A DNA stretch of 64,000 bases, taken from the NCBI GenBank assembly GCA_027922465.2, contig BQMF02000002.1:1364001-1428000 (forward strand). Reading direction: 5' to 3'. The position numbers and the translations under genes are program-made. Position 1 is the first letter of the stretch, and each line of letters begins with the position of its first letter. Under the pieces are notes generated by a model. The model saw only the letters and a list, made by a program, of their open reading frames with translations, searched no databases and had not been told where the DNA came from. Source of the DNA: Turritopsis dohrnii (lineage: Eukaryota > Cnidaria > Hydrozoa > Anthoathecata > Oceaniidae). This document shows positions 1 to 10,525 of this stretch, piece by piece.

Positions 1-1943
1 AATTCAGGATTTTCTTTTTCATAGAATGGTTCATACATAATTAAACGAGTGTATTATTTTAGCGAAGCTTTTTCAACATAAAACAAAAATGAAAAACTAA
101 TTTACTGAGTTGTACAGGAACAAGAAAATTACAGTCAAGAAATTGTAGTGTGATAATTTTGTGTTACCGCAGAGACAAGAAAGAAGAGTCTGGTCATGTA
201 TTTACGATTGATTTGGTTTTTTTGAAAGTGTGTTACACGCTTTGCTTATGACAGTTATATACTTCTGCTAGAGTGTTAATCCTTAAAACTACTTCAACGA
301 TAGAAATTAACTGAACCTGGGTATTTCCTTCAAATTCCACAGTCATGAGAAAGTTTCAATTGCGAGATGTTCCTTGCCTGGGTCCTTACTAGCTTAATGC
401 AAAAACTTCACATTCATGATAAGAATTACGTTTTTTTTTTCTTCAAAAAATATCATCGTAGATGTGGAGGTTTGTCAGGCCGTATTACCATCACTGGAGA
501 TTTCCCAGAGCGTCATACCATCACTGACTTACTCCAGGCTCAGTTTCTTTAAAGCCTAAGAACATAGACTGCTCTAAACGCACTGTTCTCTCTGCATCAA
601 CATGCAAGGGCAAGTTTTAAGCCTTATTGTAATGCTCTGCTAGCTTCTAAAGAACAATTTTAACAATGAAAGGTGACCATTGATTTTGAAGACGTTGTTA
701 GAACATACCCAGCGGGAAAGTTTGTTTAAAAGAAGGAGGTCATTTCTATAGAAATATACACATTATTTCAATGTTATCGCAGTGACGTTTCGAAGACTTT
801 ACCCAATACGTGCACTTACTGTATTGAATGGCATTAAAAAAAGATAACAAAGGAAAAACTTTCGATAAAATGCAAGGGCAACCAATAATCATCCAACCAA
901 AAAAGTTAAAAATAAAAAATAAAATTTTAAGTCGATAACTTCGATAATAGTTGATAATCACTTCAACTTTTATCACGTCGATGTTGCTTTCTTTTTGTCT
1001 CCACAGAATTCGAGCAATTTCCTTTGAAAAATTTTAACATTTTCACTCACAAGTTTTATTTTCAATATGAAACATGTTAGGATTTGTTTCGCTGTCTGAT
1101 CCGTCAAAACCTGGCGTATACTGCATTGGCAACTTTCAATAACTTTACGCGTGTGTTTTGAAAAGACACAGTGCACTAAAATCCCCATTGCTCGAATAAA
1201 GGTATCCTTGCTCCAAAACGATAGCATTTAAAACATAAATAAACAAGGTCATGAAGTTCGTGGATGTTTGCTTGCAGTATTTTCCAGCGTTTTCCACTGG
1301 AAGTTCTTTTTATACCTATTCATATGTCACTAAAGAACGAAAGTTGATCACTCCAAAACCTTAAAATTCCTATAATTTTTTGCATTTCAAGATACGATTT
1401 TTTTACATACGTTTTTAATAAGTTAGACTTATTGCTTCCTAGTTTCTTAAGGAGATTTTGCTTTCAATTTGTTGAACTTTGTCGAAATTTCAAATCTGCT
1501 AGAACATAATTGCTTTACATCGGATAGTATCTGAAGCTTATTGATGTGCCATCCCACCGCCTGGTGAAAAGTCTTATAAAAGTGTTTTGTGAGATCGAGA
1601 CATAGCTTGGAACTAACCTCACTTACCCAAACAAATTTAGCAAGGTTTAAATGAAGACATCTAGATGATCTAAAATTGGCTGAGAAACTGTATGAAAAGA
1701 AATTCTCATAACCTAAGCATGTTTACAATTAAGGAGTTTACGCATTTACAACGGCAACAAGGAATTTCAACAAAAGTATTGTTTTCCATGTGGAATTCGT
1801 TTAGAAATCGTTCTATGTTACAACGTTGAAAGTCATGTTTTGAAGTCTTGTACGTATAACGAAGTATAATATCACGCGTTTACACGGGAGATAAAAATTG
1901 TTACGGATTCTCAAAAGTATTTGGATTCATTAATATGAAAAAC
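1..1943. other. Non-coding stretch, no gene recognised
   Basis: The reading frames here are short, low-complexity and have no recognisable domain. Roughly 725-790 resembles 3105-3190 in the same orientation (both contain a GAAATATACACA core followed by TATTTCAAT), so this may be the flank of an old dispersed repeat. No RNA gene was seen. Confidence 0.5.
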
Positions 1944-2173
1944 GTCTGTATTTTATGGCGCGCCAAACGTGACATTAATACTTTGTCAAGAAAATTTAGA
2001 CTTTGTCGCCTGTGATTTAATACTTTCTCTAGAAATGCACTTTCTTTGGAAATATAGAACTAAAAAAATACATATAATACTTTCTTGATTATAATAAAAA
2101 CAATCAGCTCTGTTTATAACTTTTTCAAGTATTTTATTTAACTTTTACGAATAACACTAAAAAGATACATGGA

Positions 2174-2203
2174 CACGTGGATGGACCAAAGTCTATCCAC
2201 GTG
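2174..2203. repeat. Short hairpin
   Basis: CACGTGGATGGA and TCTATCCACGTG form a 12-bp stem with one mismatch around a 6-base loop. It lies inside the inverted-end element and contains the E-box-like core CACGTG twice. Confidence 0.5.
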
Positions 2204-2686
2204 ATTGTTTTGTCTCGATCTCCCGCGAAGAAGGAATTTAGCTGATTTATGAAGAAGTAAAAGGAAGAAAAATGGCAGCTTCGCTTTTTTGCCAGAGCTG
2301 AATCAAACAATCACCAAATTTGAAAGCTTTAAGGAAACTGGCGATGAGCATATTAACTATGCGATGAGCAATTAATGGAAAACTTAGCAGAGAAGCATCT
2401 GCCTTGTTACTTGTCACAGAAAGTTTCGAGCTTTCATTGTGAGCTGCAGGGGATTCATTTTGATGATGGGTTGTTACTTACTAGATGATTTTAGAGAAAT
2501 TAGACGAAATTTTATACTGACCCTACGTAATTTCAATGTTATGTTTATTGATGGGCTTCAAGCCTTCAAGTTTACAGTACTCCTGCTTATTCGCCATATT
2601 TAAAAAAAATATCAACACGCACGTGCGTAGACTCGGCTATCTGGATAAACGAGGTAGCCTGGTCCATTACGTCATCTAGCAGCCCA

Positions 2687-2780
2687 TTGAAAGTCTTATA
2701 AAAATGTTGAAAGTCTTATGGAAATGTTGAAAGTCTTATAAAAATGTTGAAAGTCTTATGAAAATGTTGAAAGTTTTATT
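2687..2780. repeat. 20-bp tandem repeat, about 4.7 copies
   Basis: A 20-base unit containing GAAAGTCTTATAAAAATGTT is repeated head to tail with A/G changes at one position (TTATA/TTATG). A related single unit with AAAAGTCTTATAAAAGTG lies near 1567. Confidence 0.85.
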
Positions 2781-3729
2781 AGAGTCTTCGTCATAGAATA
2801 CGATTATCAAAAAGAAAGTGCTATTTATCTGTGTTTTAATTCAATTATTATTGAAATAGGTGAAATTTGTTTCACAAAAGGCAAAAAAATTGAAAGAAAG
2901 TGTTAAATTTCTATGAAAGTATTATTTTCTTGACAAAGTATTATTGTCATGTTCGGCGCGCCATAGTATTTTGTTTGTTTGTTTACATTGAACAGTTGAA
3001 ACGTTACAATATCGTTTTGGTGTCTACAGAAGCTAATGCAAATGCAATTTGTACGCATTTGTATAGAAGTATACAATGCATAACACAGTCGGTACATTTG
3101 TTAAAAAGCCTCTGCGATGAAGGGTATTTCTAAAGAAATATACACACTATTTCAATAAAAATGCTTTTTGTCGCAGTAACTTTTTGACCATTTTTTTGGG
3201 AAAGTATTTAAGACGGCGATTATATTCCAAAGAAACGTCGTTGAAACATTTCATTCATTGGTTCAACAGTAGAAAATGAAAAATAATGAAAATTTTTAAG
3301 GAATCTTTTTTCGTTTCTGGTTTTTATCTGTTTTCACTTCGAAAGCTGTCTGTAATAGTTTCTATTTCCAGTGGCTTAGCTGGAAAATCTGTAAGCGTTT
3401 GCTGCTCTAGTGTACAAATCTTCTTCTGTTATCTAGATTATTGTAACTTGATAGCTGTTCTTTCGTTATTGGTTTAGCCATCAATAACTTTCTGTGACAA
3501 AAATAAATTCTTTCAATTTAATAATACCTTAAACCTTAAACATTTTGTTTTCTTTATTCACCTAATCGTCTGAGTTGCCATTGCAGCAGTTGCGTAAACG
3601 CCCCATTAATTGAACATGCGCAGTAGTGACTTGACCTATTTAACTCAGTTTGATAAGATTTTTAATCTCCACTATGAAATTTTACATCTGTCAAAAAGAC
3701 CGAAATGAAAAACAGAGGTGAAACGAGTT

Positions 3730-3891
3730 TAAAGCCGGTTTTACACTAGGTGGTCACTAGTTTGATGATTTGATTGGCTTGCGTAATATTCTGAAAAGTT
3801 GAACTTGATCCAATTTTTTCCGGGAACGCTTATGGCGGATGGTATTTAAAAACAAAAATGGAATTTTTCGCCTAGTAGAAAACCGGCTTTA
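3730..3891. mobile_element. MITE with AAGCCGGTTTT ends
   Basis: This 162-bp segment begins with AAAGCCGGTTTT then ACTAGG. It ends with the reverse complement (CCTAGT then AAAACCGGCTTT). The inverted ends are about 23 bp with two mismatches. TA flanks both ends. There is no coding capacity. The terminus resembles those of the PIF/Harbinger-like MITEs at 6071 and 29790. Confidence 0.7.
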
Positions 3892-4012
3892 TGCTCGTTT
3901 AAAAACCACCTAAAACAAGTGGATCATAAAATCGTGCAAGTGTGACCAGATCTCATTTCATGGAAAGCATTATTTGCTTTATTTTACAGGAAAGTAATAA
4001 TAATAATTAAAG

Positions 4013-4444
4013 ATGATTCAAAAAATATTCTGCATAATGTTCCTGTCAATATTCTTCAACAACACCTGCTCTATCTGGTATCCATGGAAACCAAAATGGG
4101 ATTCCGTCTATTGGAACGATCGAGATGACGTCAGCGGCTTAAACAGTATCAAAGCGACATTCCAAGGCCTTGACACGTACAGGGAGCCTTACATGGAAAC
4201 CAAGAGGATTGGAAACGAGTTTATGGACCAGCACTTCTATCTATGCTATCATAAAGATGGCACCAAAACATATTACAAAAAGTTAGATCCGAGGGCTTTC
4301 CTTAACCGTCGGTATTGGGTAGTGACGGCTGACACAGGCTTTTTGGCTTCTATGGAACTTTGCTAACATACTGCTGCACATGTGGGAGATGTGGGAGAAT
4401 ATTTTCCAGATGGAAAAGTCAGTTTCGGACGAATCGTTCCGTAA
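4013..4444 (+). pseudogene. Secreted protein, unknown family, with an in-frame TAA
   Basis: The ATG at 4013 opens a frame whose first ~20 residues (MIQKIFCIMFLSIFFNNTCS) form a hydrophobic signal peptide. An acidic, Trp/Tyr-rich mature region with few cysteines follows. TAA at 4364-4366 ends it after 117 codons. The same frame then stays open for a further 25 codons, through a Gly/Asp-rich stretch containing GEYFPDGKVSFGR, to TAA at 4442-4444. The continuation reads like protein, so I suspect a nonsense mutation or allele, though a genuinely shorter protein is possible. No intron is needed, and an AATAAA follows at 4614. The gene converges on the astacin gene. I do not recognise the family and assign no function. 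Confidence 0.55.
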
Positions 4445-4613
4445 TTTTATGTCTCTCCCCCTTCATGACTAAGAAGTCGGAAAATCAATAGAAGAGTCGA
4501 ACAGCGACTCGATTTTGTGAAAGAGCAGGAGAAGAGGTTATACATTAGAACGGCGATGTAAAGTCGCCACTGATAACAGAGAGATTATTTGGAAGCGAAC
4601 TGAAGACGAAAGA

Positions 4614-4619
4614 AATAAA
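4614..4619 (+). promoter_or_regulatory. Candidate polyadenylation signal AATAAA
   Basis: An AATAAA lies 170 bp after the last stop of the plus-strand secreted-protein gene and 48 bp before the stop codon of the convergent astacin gene. The position suits a 3' end signal, but the hexamer is common in AT-rich DNA. Confidence 0.3.
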
Positions 4620-4667
4620 GAAAACGTTTATAGTGTACGTTGATGTATTTCCATGTTTGAGGTGGCT

Positions 4668-7662
4668 TTAACAAACATTACAGCTTTTCTTACAATTGAC
4701 CAACATGTAGTTCGGATTCTTGGCGCATTCCCCCGATTGCGCCCATTGTGGGCAGTTTTTGTCTTTGTCACCATTCACTAAAACGCAAATAACTCTTTAA
4801 CAGAAAACCGAACAAAAAAGATAATCAAATGGGTGAAAGAGAAGCTTTTACCATGTGCACAACTCTTTTTACAGTTGGCCAGCATGTAATTCGGATTCTT
4901 AGCGCATTCACCAATACCTGCCCAGTACGCGCAATTCGTCTCCTTATCCACGCACTTATCCTTGTTCAAACACCGATCCATTAAAAAAAAAACAAACAAA
5001 AAACAAGAAAAATATCAAAATATCATAATAGTAGAGGTAAAATTCGTGAAGAACTTCTTTTACCGAAGGTGTTCTTGCATCCGTACATTTTATTGATCTG
5101 TTCGATGTCACCCTTACTGAAACCATCTCTCTGTCCAATCCGGTTTTGCATAGATGGATCTATGGTTCGGATTGTATCTTTGCACCCATATCTGTTGCAA
5201 CCAAAGGCCGTCCTAAAAGTATAGTACCAAAGTAGAAAACATATCGGTAAGTCTTCTAATGAAACGGCCTCAACATTGACGAAAGACTGCGAGTGTGAGG
5301 AGTTTTTTTTTATCAGTCCACCAATTGGTCGGTGGAGTAGGAACAGTCTCACCTGTCATAATGCATCATGCTCATATAATCATATGGAGTGCCAAGAGAA
5401 TCAATTTCCCTAATCTTATCAAAGTTGTATGCCATATCTAAAAAACAAATCTCGAAATTCAACTTTGACGCCAATACAAAAAAGAAAGAAAACAGTCGCG
5501 TTATAGCAGCAGATAGGACGAGCTATGAAACTTTTGGCGGATCGTTCTTACTGCTGTCGGCCAGATTATGCAGCAATATCTTCACATAATTATCTCTGTC
5601 AATTCGGCTTTGTTCGTGGTACAAACCTAAACAAAGGGGAAAAAAATTAGAATGGATATTTCTGTCAATACACAAAATCTTATAAAACAAATGCAGCATC
5701 CGTCATTACCATAGAAACAATCATTCAAGAATAAAACAAACAGCAGGCAGGTGGTAATTTTTAATTTTAGGCCAACGTTCTAATTGTATACTATTTTTAG
5801 ATGAAACTATAAATTGTGCAGCAATGGTGTAGTTCCTGTAGTGCGATAGCTAGGACCCGTGATCGAGTCCAGTCATGTCGTTTCTCGATATTCCATTCCA
5901 ATTCGCTTTAAAAGCAGCGTATCAGCCCATTAGGAGCCATCGACTGACTGCACACAGGCCTTCGTGGAAGTCAGAAGAATGCTATATGTATCTCTGGCGG
6001 TAAGTCAACTACTAGTTGCAAGTAGGCAGGCGGAAGAACCAACCGTTACGGATGGAACCTCAAGGACTAAAGCTGGTTTTCCAATAGAAAAAATAGATAC
6101 GCGTATCACCATGTATCACTTTGAGTACATTGATTGGTTACCGTGATAATTATTTATAATTATTCCTTTGTTTAAAAACGTTTCGGTACGCGTATTACAT
6201 TGAAAAAGTTGAATTCATTTCAACTTTTCACGTATCGTACCGAAACGTACACTATACGCGTATCAATTTTTTCTATTGGAAAACCGGCTTAAAGCGGAAC
6301 TTTCACTTATACATTTTGATACGCGCATCGTATGAAAAATAAACATCTGATTGGCCAGCTTGATTGATCTTGATACGTTTCGGTACGATACGTGAAAAGT
6401 TGAGATGAATTCAAATTTTTCAATGTAATACGCGTACCGAAATTCATTTAAACAAATAAATAATTATAAATAATTATCTCGAGAACCAACCAATGGACTC
6501 AAAATGATACGTGCTGATACGCGTGTCAAATTACATAAGTGGAACTCCTGCTCAAAAACTTCCAGTTACTAACTACCTTACTCACTTACTTACTTATGAT
6601 GCCCCATTCACACGAAGCACCTTTATACTATCGCATCCCCAAAAACCTATGAGTCAGGTTCAAAAGATCTTTCTATATGGTTGGTTTAGTAATTTATATT
6701 TCTTTATGAAAACATTATAATAGATATCCCACCAATAGAGTGTCCGATTTCATGCATAGCAACACCCTTTGTTCGACAACCAACTCCTAGTGTTACCACG
6801 TTAACACCATTACTTGTAAATTTTGGATTATTATGGCCAACTGGTGATGAACATCTATAAGAAAATCAATCGCAGATAAACATAGCAGATAGCTTTGAGC
6901 AACCTCGGAAAATGTTTCCCATTCACATTTCAACAACAAGAGGGAATACAAAGACGAAAACTTAACTAACCCTTGTCCATTCGTAAAGTACAAGTATTCT
7001 CTCTGGCCACTTCTTGGTACAAACTTCAGACAAGTACACGAATGGTAATCGCTGATAGCAGCCAATACAGCCCTCTTGCCATCAGCACCTTAAAAATGTG
7101 ATGTATTAACATTATTTATGCTAGGTACATTAACATAGAATGTTGAATAATAAGGGAACGTGCTGCTGTATGTTCAAAATGAAGGCAAGATAAATTTGAC
7201 TTATTAATGTTTAGACAGGATAGCATTGGCAGCACTGAAATGAAATTAATATATCAATCAGGAGGAACTGATACAGAACAAACACAGATACAGAAAATCA
7301 ACTCACCAATGGAGGAGTCTATGACATAAGGTACAATACCATTAGGCCATCTATACCCAATAATTGAGCCAAATGCAGACTGACCGTTTTTGATAACTTC
7401 AAGCTGATCGGGTCTTAGACGTATGTCTCCCTGGAATAATCCAGGATCTATTATATATCACATGAAAAAAGTTGATTATAAGTTGCAATAAAAAACACAT
7501 AGAAAAACATAAACATAAACCTTAGTATTGAGAAAAATGTAAACTGAAAAACATACTTTCCATCTCCCGGACCCATTTGGCTCCGACAAGAAGGAAACAT
7601 GCAAAAGTTATTACTAGCTGATAACTCATAGTTTTGACTCTGGAAAACACGTCTGCTACCAT
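4668..7662 (-). CDS. Astacin (M12A) zinc metalloprotease with C-terminal ShKT modules
   Basis: Nine minus-strand exons can be joined: 7662-7557, 7447-7307, 7088-6971, 6854-6733, 5626-5552, 5437-5353, 5212-5064, about 4980-4852 and 4777-4668. The first carries a signal peptide; Met at 7629 may be the true start, since it directly precedes the hydrophobic stretch (FACFLLVG). A short propeptide (ENPGLFQGD) leads to the mature start RWPNGIVPYVID. The zinc site HEIGHSIGLYHE (HExxHxxGxxHE) is assembled across the 6733/5626 junction. The Met-turn is SMMHYDR. Two ShKT modules follow (key residues CAYW and CPQW, then NPNYML and CKKSC). The protein is a secreted zinc endopeptidase by family; its substrate is unknown. 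Oddities: ShKT module 1 lacks its last Cys, module 2 lacks its first Cys, and exon 8 has no usable AG acceptor. If exon 8 is skipped, exons 7 and 9 still join in frame. Confidence 0.9.
4852..4980 (-). CDS. Astacin gene exon 8 (ShKT module 1), acceptor unresolved
   Basis: The frame encodes a ShKT-like module with CVDKETNC, a conserved CAYW, ECAKNPNYML and CKKSC. The donor at 4851 is normal (GTAAAA), phase 1. Upstream, the T-rich tract runs directly into the coding frame without an AG. The first AG downstream would make the joined frame TAA. This exon may therefore be skipped, use a non-canonical acceptor, or contain a mutation or assembly error. Confidence 0.6.
6071..6289. mobile_element. PIF/Harbinger-like MITE, TAA target duplication
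   Basis: Ends AGCTGGTTTTCCAATAG and CTATTGGAAAACCGGCT are inverted repeats with one mismatch, flanked by TAA at 6068-6070 and 6290-6292. The internal sequence is a near-palindrome rich in GATACGCG and CGTTTCGGTACG. It lies in the astacin intron that splits the zinc motif and has no coding capacity. A 3-bp TWA duplication is typical of PIF/Harbinger. Confidence 0.75.
6293..6552. mobile_element. Second, abutting PIF/Harbinger-like MITE
   Basis: It begins one TAA after the previous MITE with AGCGGAACTTTCACTTAT and ends with ATAAGTGGAACTCCTGCT, imperfect inverted repeats. The centre shares the GTTTCGGTACG palindrome with its neighbour, so the two are related. The right flank is CAA rather than TAA, as if the target duplication has mutated. 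Confidence 0.65.
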
Positions 7663-9111
7663 CTATTTCTTAACACAAAATGAGTTCATTTACCAAAACC
7701 AAAGAGTACTTCTTAGCTAAAAGTATGTTTAGATAGTGGCAGGAGTGATTAAACAAAATACAACAATTTTATTATAAAGTTAGTCTAAAAATCACAAACA
7801 TTATTGATACATCAGTCACAGCTGTTCACATTCGGCCTTTTAAGCGTGATTATTTACTCGGTCTTACAAATATTTCAAGGTGAACAGTCTGGGATTCTAA
7901 GTTAAATTCAACAGTTGAACAATGTCCTTTTTACTGAGGATGTACCATATTCAAAATCACAAAATAGCTCCGCCTTTTGTTTCATACATTGTTTCAAAAT
8001 TGCTTCAAAAATATAAAAGTTATAACAACTATGTAAAACGAAATCAGTCAAAACTTGTATTACATACGCTCGTAAAATAAGAGCAAAATAATCATAGGCA
8101 TTAACATTGTAATCTAAAATTAAAACGGCATGAATCCGAATTTAAGATGTGATTTCTATCACAAATTACTGAAAATGGCAATGGAATCAAACTTCATATA
8201 ATACTGTAAAACTCCTTGCAAATGCATAAACATGGATTTTCCTCCAGATGTAAGGAAATAATCATATTATTGTACCCCTTTAAGTGTATATAATGTTCGA
8301 TATCCATGTAGTTCCTCATGATGTCTACCATTTCTTTCTGAAAATTATGCAGATGGATTTTTCAATGGTCAACTGAAAAAGATGGGTTTGGTGTATAATA
8401 CAGAATTAGATGGGTTTCAAAAATTCAACAAGAAATGCACTGCATTTAAACAATTATGCTGAAATAAAATTTATATGAAGATTTAAAGGGAATAATAAAA
8501 TTATGAGTATTATCAGAAATATTGTATATAAGTGTATATCAATTAATTTGAAATTTGCACATTGAATATAAGTGCAAATTTCAAACGAAAATGAAACACC
8601 TTAAAAATTTGTAGGCCTTTATTTCCTTTTCCCCAACCAAATTATGAAAAATGAACAGGAAATTTGATTAGACATGCATGGACGAGTTGACATTATGTGA
8701 TGTACAAGGGGATTTTGATAAAAAAATTTTGATATTAACGTCAATTATTAACAAAGTAAATAAAGCAATAGAATTAACGATATTACCTAACAATATTATC
8801 GTTAATTTTTTAAAGCATTAACATTATTATCGTTAATATCATTATTATCGTAAGAAAATAGCTAAATTTCGTTATTTAGTAAATAACTTAAATGTATGTA
8901 TATTAAACTAGTGATCTTTTATTTGTGACAAGGATAAGAATTGATATAAGATTTTAGGATAAGAATTGTGTAGGTTCGATCACTTCATTATCAACACTCT
9001 TTTACCCGACTGTTGTATGACAATGAGACTTGAACGGACAGAGGTACTACTATTTGTAACATTGCCACAGATTTCCCAACTGTCCATCATCAACATTGAC
9101 TACTTCGAGAA
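7663..9111. other. Intergenic stretch upstream of the astacin gene
   Basis: No coding region was recognised. An AT-rich stretch near 7770 could hold a TATA-like element for the astacin gene, but nothing marks it as functional. TTGAAATTTGCAC at 8548-8560 pairs with GTGCAAATTTCAA at 8572-8584 in a small hairpin. Around 8740-8850 there are several TTAACGATA/TATCGTTAA motifs in both orientations. Confidence 0.4.
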
Positions 9112-9116
9112 GAGTG

Positions 9117-9719
9117 CAGGGGCTAATACAGGTCAAATTTCATAGCGGTAACCGTTATTGGGCGCCAAGATTGAGGCGCCCAAATTCAAAAAAAAAAGGA
9201 AAAAATTTTTTTTTGAAAAAAATCAGACTTACGATTTAGCGTAAAGCAGAGAAGAAGCGCTGGGAAAGAAGGGCACTCTGTGAGGTTTCCGTACCTGGTT
9301 ACCAAGGCTAGGTGATTACTTTACGAACTGAAACTTTCGAAATGATTATATAGTCCTGTAAAATATACACAAAGTAAGGAAATCAAAAATGGCGGAAGGT
9401 AAACACGCCGATTCGCGTGATTGAATTTCAAAGAACATTTGAAGATTCTACAGGAAAGACTGTTACGACACGAATAACAAGAAATGAGAAAGTTTTAAGG
9501 GACTAAGAATATGTATAGTATGTTAAAATAGAACGCATTTTAAGACCATTCTAGGCCCTCAAATCGAAAATTTTTCGGGGCTTCGCCCCCGGACCCCACA
9601 GAGGGGGCTTACAGCGCCCCCCCTGACCCCCAGCTGCATTTGTTCGCCTGACTCGCTTCGCTCGTCAGGCTCAATGTGCAGCTACCGCCGCCCAAATTCA
9701 AATCCTGTATTAGCCCCTG
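9117..9719. mobile_element. DNA transposon remnant, 16-bp TIR, 5-bp target duplication
   Basis: CAGGGGCTAATACAGG at 9117-9132 is matched exactly by its reverse complement at 9704-9719. GAGTG flanks both sides (9112-9116 and 9720-9724). The 603-bp interior has subterminal GGCGCC/GGCGCCC motifs, an A-run and a GC-rich segment that stands out from its AT-rich surroundings. No transposase is present, so it is non-autonomous. The superfamily is undecided. Confidence 0.85.
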
Positions 9720-9859
9720 GAGTGTGCACCCACGCCACATCCATGGGGGAGTTTTAGAGCCCTGTGTGAACACAGCTTTCAGATAAATAAACATCTTACA
9801 AATAAACTTGAGTATTTCAAAACAGAACTTTTGCAACTCGTCAAGTCGACGTTAAAATG

Positions 9860-10480
9860 CTGTCATTTGTCCCTTCCTACATTCATATTTCATCCAAACG
9901 TTGAACCAAAAAACATTATCATAATGAAGTTACAAAAGTCGAAAATGATCACTAAAAACGTTGCAACATGATCAATTTAATTAAGCGTAAATCTCCACCT
10001 AATGGTGAAAGTGAAATGTCTTTTGAAAGAATAATAATAAAGATTTTGCTAATGAAAAACTTTTTTAATGTGTCTTTAATAATGTAAACACTTTCTCCCA
10101 AGAGATTTAGATATAAGCAATCTTGTGGAACAATTAAGAAAAAAGAATTATAGCAGACAGTTTCTACTTGTGGTTGCTTTCAAACTAACTTCGGTATCTT
10201 TAGTCTCCAACTGAATGAGAACCAGCTAATTAAGTTAACTTAACACACAAACGGGTTCTATATATCTGTAATGTACAAAATAATACATTACCAAATCGAA
10301 TAACACCGTATATATTTTAAAGTGGCTTTTCAGACTTGTGATCATGTTATGAACAAGGGAGTTTGTTTTGAATTTATAGGTATTTTGCGAAATAATAATT
10401 CATGGTTATTTTAGAACTTCATAAAACGACACATGTGAAATGTATAAACAAACAACTTGAACAAAACATGTTAATGATAA
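9860..10480. repeat. Diverged copy of the AACGTT-rich element family
   Basis: Short blocks here match 42900-43350: an AAAACGTTG block, a block with GTGAAATGTCTTTT followed by AATAATAA, and ACTGAATGAGAACCAG near 10209. The terminal sequences of the family are not evident, so this is probably an old internal fragment. Confidence 0.45.
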
Positions 10481-10525
10481 TAACGATGATCTATGCTCTT
10501 AGGATATTAATGGTATTAATGTAAA

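Larger units (their letters stand above)
1944..2973. repeat. Element with imperfect inverted ends
   Basis: Positions 1944-2045 match the reverse complement of about 2900-2973. The best-conserved part is ATGGCGCGCC followed by a stretch containing AATACTTTGTCAAGAAAA. One arm has about 22 extra bases. The interior has no coding potential that I recognise, but it contains a hairpin and a 20-bp tandem repeat. This looks like a non-autonomous DNA element, but I could not define target duplications. Confidence 0.5.

Noticed and set aside
725..3190. LTR retrotransposon bounded by the similar segments at 725-790 and 3105-3190
   Set aside because: The match is short and diverged, and there are no gag/pol frames, primer-binding site or polypurine tract between.
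4013..4444. TAA as a sense codon (alternative genetic code)
   Set aside because: Other genes here, such as the astacin gene, end naturally at TAA and the surrounding biology is animal-like, so a local nonsense change is simpler.
9609..9836. 75-codon minus-strand frame
   Set aside because: It runs through the GC-rich end and TIR of the 5-bp-duplication element; no protein family recognised.
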